Positions 6,867-10,610 of a DNA stretch of 10,610 bases are shown piece after piece. The notes under the pieces are model-generated. The model saw only the letters and a program-made list of their open reading frames with translations. It searched no databases and was not told where the DNA came from. The first letter of the stretch is position 1. Each line of letters starts with the position of its first letter. Both the position numbers and the translations under genes were made by a program. Source of the stretch: Planctomycetota bacterium (lineage in GTDB: Bacteria > Planctomycetota > UBA1135 > GCA-002686595); the NCBI GenBank assembly GCA_021776885.1, contig JAJFFA010001056.1, positions 1-10,610 of the forward strand, in the 5' to 3' direction.

Positions 6867-6947
6867 CCCGCCCACTCCCGTCGCCATCGTCCGTTGGCTC
6901 CAAGGGGGCCAGAGAGCCAACGGACGATGGCGACGGGAGCGAGCGGG
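6867..6947. repeat. Long hairpin repeat, copy 1 (loop CCAAGGGGGCCAGAG on + strand)
   Basis: An inverted repeat with 33-base arms (6867-6899 and 6915-6947) around a 15-base loop (6900-6914). The inner 25 bases (6875-6899 with 6915-6939) pair perfectly. The two mismatches in the lower stem (6872/6942 and 6874/6940) are C-A and A-C on the plus strand but would be G-U wobbles in RNA from the minus strand. The loop is the exact reverse complement of the loop in copy 2 at 7171-7185, so the two copies lie in opposite orientation. No U-tract follows it on either side, and it lies 145 bases beyond the last operon gene, so it does not look like a simple terminator. Confidence 0.85.
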
Positions 6948-7134
6948 CAAGTCCGAATTCTTGTCTGGCGCCGGGTCGCGGGGACGCGAAGCTCTTGATT
7001 TCGGCGTAGGTGTTTCCCGAAGTTTGTTCGTTACCTTGCGCTGTCACCGGCCGCCCGAGGGACCCGCCCAGATCTCCAAGCCGCACGCCTCGGCCCACGT
7101 CAACCCGAGCGCGCGCCGCACGAGGACCCGGGCG
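6948..7134. other. Non-coding spacer between the two hairpin repeats
   Basis: 187 bases with no convincing gene. The 6990-7040 stretch is richer in A and T (CTTGATTTCGG, TGTTTCCCGAAGTTTGTTCG) than its surroundings. In the repeat orientation defined by the shared loop, both hairpins have their 5' side facing this spacer. It could therefore hold divergent promoters or be the core of a composite element. No clear -10/-35 pairs, tRNA or known RNA motif was seen. Confidence 0.4.
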
Positions 7135-7221
7135 CCGCTTCCTCGCTCCCATCACCGTGGCCCCGTCGATCTCTGGCCCCCTTGGATCGACGGGGCGACC
7201 GGAATGGGAGCGGGGGAGCGG
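7135..7221. repeat. Long hairpin repeat, copy 2 (loop CTCTGGCCCCCTTGG on + strand)
   Basis: An inverted repeat with 36-base arms around a 15-base loop (7171-7185). The inner stem of 11 bp (7160-7170 with 7186-7196) is perfect. A 7-by-7 partly unpaired region follows, then 9 perfect pairs (7144-7152 with 7204-7212). The lower 9 positions (7135-7143 with 7213-7221) pair with two G-U wobbles on the plus strand. The loop equals the reverse complement of copy 1, and the CGCTCCC element lies at the same 20-base distance from the loop in both. Five of the 11 inner pairs differ from copy 1, each with both bases changed. The homology therefore lies in structure plus loop rather than in the stem sequence. 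Confidence 0.82.
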
Positions 7222-7434
7222 CCCCTGCACCCAGATCTGGAACACCCGAGCGTCTTGACGGAGGAAGAGCGGCGGGGCAGGGCACAGCTGCTCGGCAATG
7301 GGCGCATGGTGGTGTGAGGTCGCCGGCTAGCGCTAGACCGCGGCGGAGAGAGCAAGTCGGCAGGTTTTTGAGTCCTCCGGGGGAAGGGCGCACTGTCTAC
7401 GGTGTAGCCCTTCTTGGCCCCGAGGATCCCGCCG
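7222..7434 (+). promoter_or_regulatory. Upstream region of the serine hydrolase gene
   Basis: 213 bases with no gene. It contains a perfect 10-bp palindrome CTAGCGCTAG (7327-7336) about 100 bases before the start codon, which could be a regulator site. It also has an AGGTTTTTGAG stretch at 7362-7372, and a GAGG (7422-7425) spaced nine bases from the ATG at 7435. I could not assign a credible -35/-10 pair. Confidence 0.35.
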
Positions 7435-8949
7435 ATGCTGACTCCCCTCTCGTCCCTGTTGCTCGTTGCTTCCGCACTCTCCGGGGCCGCCACGGCCCCC
7501 AAGGCCCAGCCCGCCGAGCTCGAAGAGCCGCTGCTCGAGGTCGCCCACGAGCTCTTCGAAGGCCTGGTCGAGCGCTGGCAGCGCGCCATGCAGGACAGCC
7601 GCCTGCCCGGCATGTCCGTGGTCTGCGTGCTCGACGACGAGATCGTGCTCCTGGCCGGGTTCGGTGAACGCGACGTCGAGCGCCACCTGCCCGTGACCCC
7701 CGACACCCCGTTCTACATCGCCTCCGCGACCAAGCCCTTCGTCGCCCTGATCCTGTGCGCCCTGGCGGGCGAGGACGCCGTCGACCTGGATGCCCCGGTC
7801 CAGAAGTACCTGCCACGCTTCGCCCTGGCGGACGCGCGCGCCAGCGAACAGGTCAGCGTGCGCCAGCTCTTGTGCCACGCTCCGGGGATCAACAGTGCAC
7901 CGATCGTGCTGCTCGACGCCTACACCGGCGAGATCACCGAGGACCGCTTCTACCACTTCCTGGGCCAGGTCGAGCCCCTGGGCGAGGTCAGCTACAGCAA
8001 TGTGCACTTCACCCTCGCGGGGCGAGTGATCGAGGCCGTCACCGGACGCTCCTGGCGCGACGAGCTCGAGTACCGCCTGTTCGAGCCCCTGGGCATGCGC
8101 TCGACCACCGGCTACGCCGACGACATGTATTCCAGGGACAACGTCGCCCTGCCCAGCGTGCGGGTCGAGCGCAAGTACGTCAGCTCACCGGTGCGCAAGA
8201 CCGATCGCACGATGCACGCCGCGGGGGGCCTCGGCACCAGCGCGCGGGACGTGGGCCAGTGGCTGCGCCTGAACCTCAACCTGGGCAGCGTGGACGGCAA
8301 GCGCGTGTGCGCGGAGGAGCTGGTGCAGGAGATGCAGACCCTGCACTCGCCCGTCCCCGGGGACGGTGGGGTGTTCGACGAGAAGGGCTTCGGGTTGGGC
8401 TGGCAGATCTCGGAATACGAGGGCGGAGTCCAGGTCCTGCAGCACGGCGGTGGCTACGTCGGTAGCTCATCCCTGATCAGCTTCATGCCCGAGATCGGGG
8501 CTGGTGTCGGCGTGCTGGTCAACACGGACGTCGACGGCGGTAGCCTGTGCCGCACCGTCACCGCGGACCTCTTCGACCGCATCCTCGGCGTCGAGCGCTC
8601 CGACATGATGCTCGGCCTGGTGCAGAGCGCCCTGCGCCCGCGCCCCGCCCCGCGTGAGGCCTCGGCCACCCTCGCGGCGCAGGACCTCAGCCTCGCGCCC
8701 GCCGCCTACGCCGGCACTTATGTCAGCGAGCACCTGGGGACCTTCGTCGTCGAACACTCGCAGGACGGCTTCAGCGCCCAGCTGGGCCAGCTCCGGCTGG
8801 CCCTCGAGCCGCGGGACAAGGACGCCTTCCGCGCGACGTCCCTGAACGGCCCGGAGGCCGAGGGCTTCTTCGAGCTGAAGGACGGGGTCGTGCTGGCCAG
8901 CGTCCTCGACGTGTTCAACACGACCCAGCGCTTCGTGCGCCAGGACTGA
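7435..8949 (+). CDS. Secreted serine hydrolase, class C beta-lactamase / penicillin-binding protein fold
   Basis: 504 residues. The first 21 (hydrophobic LLLVASALSG followed by AATA) look like a signal peptide, although its n-region lacks a basic residue. The beta-lactamase-fold motifs are in order and spacing: S97-A-T-K100 in FYIASATKPF (nucleophile and general base), Y187-S-N189 in VSYSNVHFTLAG, and H337-G-G339 in VLQHGGGYVG, the HxG counterpart of KTG. The C-terminal 75 or so residues (AAYAGTYVSEHLGTF onward) resemble the DUF3471-type beta-rich domain found after such domains. Members include D-amino acid peptidases, esterases and beta-lactamases, and HGG is more typical of esterase/peptidase-like members; the substrate is unknown. 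The ATG at 7435 is preferred because GAGG stands nine bases upstream; a TTG at 7414 in frame would add seven residues including an Arg. Ends 24 bases from the convergent epimerase stop, with a 10-bp palindrome (8956-8965) between. Link to the sugar genes is only positional. Confidence 0.87.
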   Translation: MLTPLSSLLLVASALSGAATAPKAQPAELEEPLLEVAHELFEGLVERWQRAMQDSRLPGMSVVCVLDDEIVLLAGFGERDVERHLPVTPDTPFYIASATKPFVALILCALAGEDAVDLDAPVQKYLPRFALADARASEQVSVRQLLCHAPGINSAPIVLLDAYTGEITEDRFYHFLGQVEPLGEVSYSNVHFTLAGRVIEAVTGRSWRDELEYRLFEPLGMRSTTGYADDMYSRDNVALPSVRVERKYVSSPVRKTDRTMHAAGGLGTSARDVGQWLRLNLNLGSVDGKRVCAEELVQEMQTLHSPVPGDGGVFDEKGFGLGWQISEYEGGVQVLQHGGGYVGSSSLISFMPEIGAGVGVLVNTDVDGGSLCRTVTADLFDRILGVERSDMMLGLVQSALRPRPAPREASATLAAQDLSLAPAAYAGTYVSEHLGTFVVEHSQDGFSAQLGQLRLALEPRDKDAFRATSLNGPEAEGFFELKDGVVLASVLDVFNTTQRFVRQD

Positions 8950-8973
8950 ACGCCCCCTGCGCAGGCGCGCGGG

Positions 8974-9999
8974 TCAGGCGCCCCAGCGCAGGCGGTCGTC
9001 CAGGCGGCCTGCGCTCCTGTGGTCGAGGATGGTCTTGATGCGCAGGTACTTGGAGCTCGTGAACTCCTCCTGCGTCAGGCCGTGGGAGCGGTAGGCGGCG
9101 TAGAGCTCCTCGATTCCCTTGCGCACCGTCCACACCGGCTGGAAGCCGGGCAGGGCCTCGTGGATCTTGGTGAAGTCGACCCGGTAGTTGCGCAGGTCCG
9201 GGCTGGCCCCGTCCGCGAACTCGAGCCGGCAGTCGGGCACCACCTCGCGTACCAGCTCCGCCACCTCGCGCACGCGGTAGTTCTCTTCGGTGCGGCCGAC
9301 GTTGAAGGCCTGGTTGTTGACCACGTCGGCCGGCGCCTCCAGCACGGCCAGGAAGGCGCGGCTGATGTCCTCGATGTGCACCAGGGGGCGCCAGGGCATC
9401 CCGTCGCTCTTCATCAGGACCTCGCCGGTGGTGTAGGCGTAGGCCGTCAGGTTGTTGACCACCAGGTCGATGCGCAGGCTGGGCGACAGGCCGTAGGCCG
9501 TAGCGTTGCGCATGTAGGTCGTGATGAAGTCGTCGGAGGCCAGGCGTGCAAGATCCTCCTCGACCTTGACCTTGGCGACGCCGTAGGGCGTGACCGGGTT
9601 CAGGTTGCCGCCCTCGGTCAGGTAGTCATCGCCCTGGGCGCCGTACAGGCTGCACGAGGACGAGAAGACGAAGCGCCCGACGCCCGCCTGCTTCGCCAGC
9701 TCGGCGAAGCGCACGGTCGAGCGGTGGTTGATGTCGTGGGTCAGATCCGGGTCCAGGTCCCCCAGGGCATCGTTGGACAGGGCCGCCAGGCACACCACAG
9801 CGTCAAAGCCCTCGAGCTCCGCCGCCGTCACGTCGCGGTGATCCTTGCGGATCTCCTCGAAGCCCGAGGGCGAGCCATCGAACTGGCAGCCCTCGTAGAA
9901 GAACGTGTCGAGCCCGGTGACCTGGTGGCCGGCGCGCTGCAGCAGCGGGACCATGACCTGGCCGATGTAGCCCGAGTGACCGCTGACCAGAATCTTCAT
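8974..9999 (-). CDS. Extended SDR NAD-dependent sugar epimerase/dehydratase
   Basis: 341 residues. The N-terminal NAD-binding motif is G7-HS-G10-YI-G13, followed by an acidic residue in GLDTFF. The active site has the Ser block FSSSCSLYG and Y139-x3-K143 in TPYGVAKVK. Later blocks (MRNATAYGLSPSLR, PWRPLVHIEDISRAFL, NQAFNVG) place it in the nucleotide-sugar epimerase/dehydratase/4-ketoreductase group. The exact reaction cannot be read from sequence: UDP-glucose-4-epimerase-like enzymes and 4-ketoreductases of deoxysugars share these motifs. GAGG lies seven bases before the ATG at 9999. That ATG overlaps the stop of the deacetylase gene (ATGA), so the two are co-translated. It is a plausible partner for the keto-sugar made by the plus-strand operon, for instance as the final ketoreductase, but this is inference and it could serve a separate sugar. 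Confidence 0.88.
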   Translation of the reverse strand: MKILVSGHSGYIGQVMVPLLQRAGHQVTGLDTFFYEGCQFDGSPSGFEEIRKDHRDVTAAELEGFDAVVCLAALSNDALGDLDPDLTHDINHRSTVRFAELAKQAGVGRFVFSSSCSLYGAQGDDYLTEGGNLNPVTPYGVAKVKVEEDLARLASDDFITTYMRNATAYGLSPSLRIDLVVNNLTAYAYTTGEVLMKSDGMPWRPLVHIEDISRAFLAVLEAPADVVNNQAFNVGRTEENYRVREVAELVREVVPDCRLEFADGASPDLRNYRVDFTKIHEALPGFQPVWTVRKGIEELYAAYRSHGLTQEEFTSSKYLRIKTILDHRSAGRLDDRLRWGA

Positions 10000-10610
10000 G
10001 ACTTCGCCTCGTTCGGTGGTCCGAACATCGTCAGTTTTCTTGCGTGGAACGCCTCCGCATAGCGCGTCGGCGCGTTGCACTCCAGGCCGCGCAGGCGCAG
10101 CATCGACCAGAACGTCTCCTCGTCGAACCACTGGCGCTCGCGCTGGCTGGCGAAGTGCTCGCGGATCGATCCGATCTTGCGCTCTCCCTGCTCACGCGAC
10201 AAGGGCACGAACACACTGGGCTGCCCCAGGTCCGCGTCGTACTTGGGGATCTCGTACTCGAACACCAGGTGGTCCCGGAAGGTGTTCCAGCACAGCTCGG
10301 AGACGACCCGGTGATCCTGGTGCTTGTCCTGTCCGTGGTGGCTCAGGATCAGGTTCGGGCGGAAGGCCTTGAGCTCTTCGAAGCAGGTCTTCACCGCGCG
10401 CCAGTCGTCCGGCAGGAAGGACTCCTGGAAGGCGTGGACCGTGACCTCTCTCTCGGCCGCCCCGGCCAGGAAGTCCGCCGCGCTGCTGCGCGCCTCGGCC
10501 TCACGCTCGGGGGTCGAGCAGAACACGACCCACTGGGCGTGGGCCCCGGGGTGCTGCTCCAGGAGCCGCCGCACCGTGCCCCCGGCGCCGATCTCGATGT
10601 CGTCGCAATG
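9996..10610 (-). CDS. PIG-L (LmbE-like) family deacetylase, N-terminus cut by window edge
   Basis: 204 residues are visible; the frame enters from the right edge starting with HCDDIEIGAGGT. This is the PIG-L zinc-binding motif (usually PHCDDIEIG), so only about the first 10-25 residues should be missing. The second metal/catalytic motif, HQDHRVV, is encoded at about 10302-10322 after the SHHGQDK segment. The family hydrolyses N-acetyl groups from sugars such as GlcNAc-PI, GlcNAc-malate, or intermediates of LPS and antibiotics; the substrate here is unknown. The protein is cytoplasmic as far as can be seen, with no membrane segment in the visible part. Its stop overlaps the start of the SDR gene (ATGA). 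The pair suggests an amino-sugar step followed by epimerisation or reduction. Confidence 0.88.
   Translation of the reverse strand, partial: HCDDIEIGAGGTVRRLLEQHPGAHAQWVVFCSTPEREAEARSSAADFLAGAAEREVTVHAFQESFLPDDWRAVKTCFEELKAFRPNLILSHHGQDKHQDHRVVSELCWNTFRDHLVFEYEIPKYDADLGQPSVFVPLSREQGERKIGSIREHFASQRERQWFDEETFWSMLRLRGLECNAPTRYAEAFHARKLTMFGPPNEAKS

Noticed and set aside
6867..6947. Interpretation of hairpin copy 1 as an ordinary intrinsic terminator
   Set aside because: The stem is far longer than needed, no U-tract follows on either strand, and an inverted homolog with a conserved loop exists 187 bp away.
6867..7221. CRISPR array or integron attC interpretation of the repeats
   Set aside because: There are only two copies, in opposite orientation, with long stems that differ in sequence; there is no regular spacer pattern and no attC core sites.
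6727..7245. 172-codon minus-strand open frame spanning both hairpins
   Set aside because: The translation is low complexity, and its repeated segment is produced by the palindromic arms being read on both sides. There is no family resemblance or ribosome-binding site.
5509..7317. 602-codon plus-strand open frame overlapping the third methyltransferase and the hairpin gap
   Set aside because: The product is Arg/Pro/Gly/Ala-rich without domains, and it lies out of frame with a gene carrying clear motifs. It is an out-of-frame shadow.
7368..7403. Possible promoter for the serine hydrolase (TTGAGT with TACGGT)
   Set aside because: The 24-base spacing is too long for a sigma-70 promoter and no better pair was found.
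8950..8973. Bidirectional terminator between the convergent genes (CCTGCGCAGG palindrome)
   Set aside because: The 10-bp palindrome leaves no loop and there is no U- or A-tract on either side, so support is insufficient.
9019..10062. 347-codon plus-strand open frame opposite the SDR gene
   Set aside because: The SDR on the minus strand has all family motifs and a good start. The opposite frame shows none.

Overview
This is a GC-rich bacterial window, by eye well above 60% G+C, with strong G/C preference at third codon positions. Coding is dense. It reads as part of a cell-surface polysaccharide or lipopolysaccharide sugar locus. I see no decisive lineage marker. GC content, rarity of Shine-Dalgarno sites and gene content would suit Planctomycetota, Myxococcota or a similar Gram-negative-type group, but that is inference.

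Left part (1-1067, minus strand): a membrane-anchored SGNH/GDSL-type hydrolase, cut by the window edge, lies downstream of and overlaps a 49-residue DUF5989 membrane protein. A 156-bp divergent spacer (1068-1223) separates this pair from the plus-strand genes.

Centre (1224-6721, plus strand): a nucleotide-sugar operon with five genes. In order they are C-methyltransferase-like protein 1, a phytanoyl-CoA-dioxygenase-type Fe(II)/2OG oxygenase, C-methyltransferase 2 (the canonical TylC3/TcaB9 type), an RfbF-type sugar-1-phosphate cytidylyltransferase, and C-methyltransferase-like protein 3. The last four genes are joined by 1- or 4-bp stop/start overlaps. The likely logic is that the cytidylyltransferase makes CDP-glucose, a dehydratase outside the window makes a keto-deoxysugar, and C-methyltransferase 2 adds a branching methyl. 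The roles of the other two methyltransferase-like proteins and the oxygenase are open. The three methyltransferases show a graded change of catalytic motif (VYEH, YHEH, FHQN); the third lacks nearly all known catalytic residues.

Non-coding gap (6722-7434, 713 bp): this holds two long hairpins of one repeat family in opposite orientation. Their 15-nt loops are identical (reverse complements on the plus strand) and the inner stems differ by five compensatory base-pair changes. This is the most unusual non-coding signal in the window.

Right part: a secreted class C beta-lactamase-fold serine hydrolase (7435-8949, plus) converges on a minus-strand pair, a PIG-L-type deacetylase (cut by the right edge) followed with a 4-bp overlap by an extended SDR sugar epimerase/dehydratase (8974-9999). 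These probably belong to the same surface-sugar locus.
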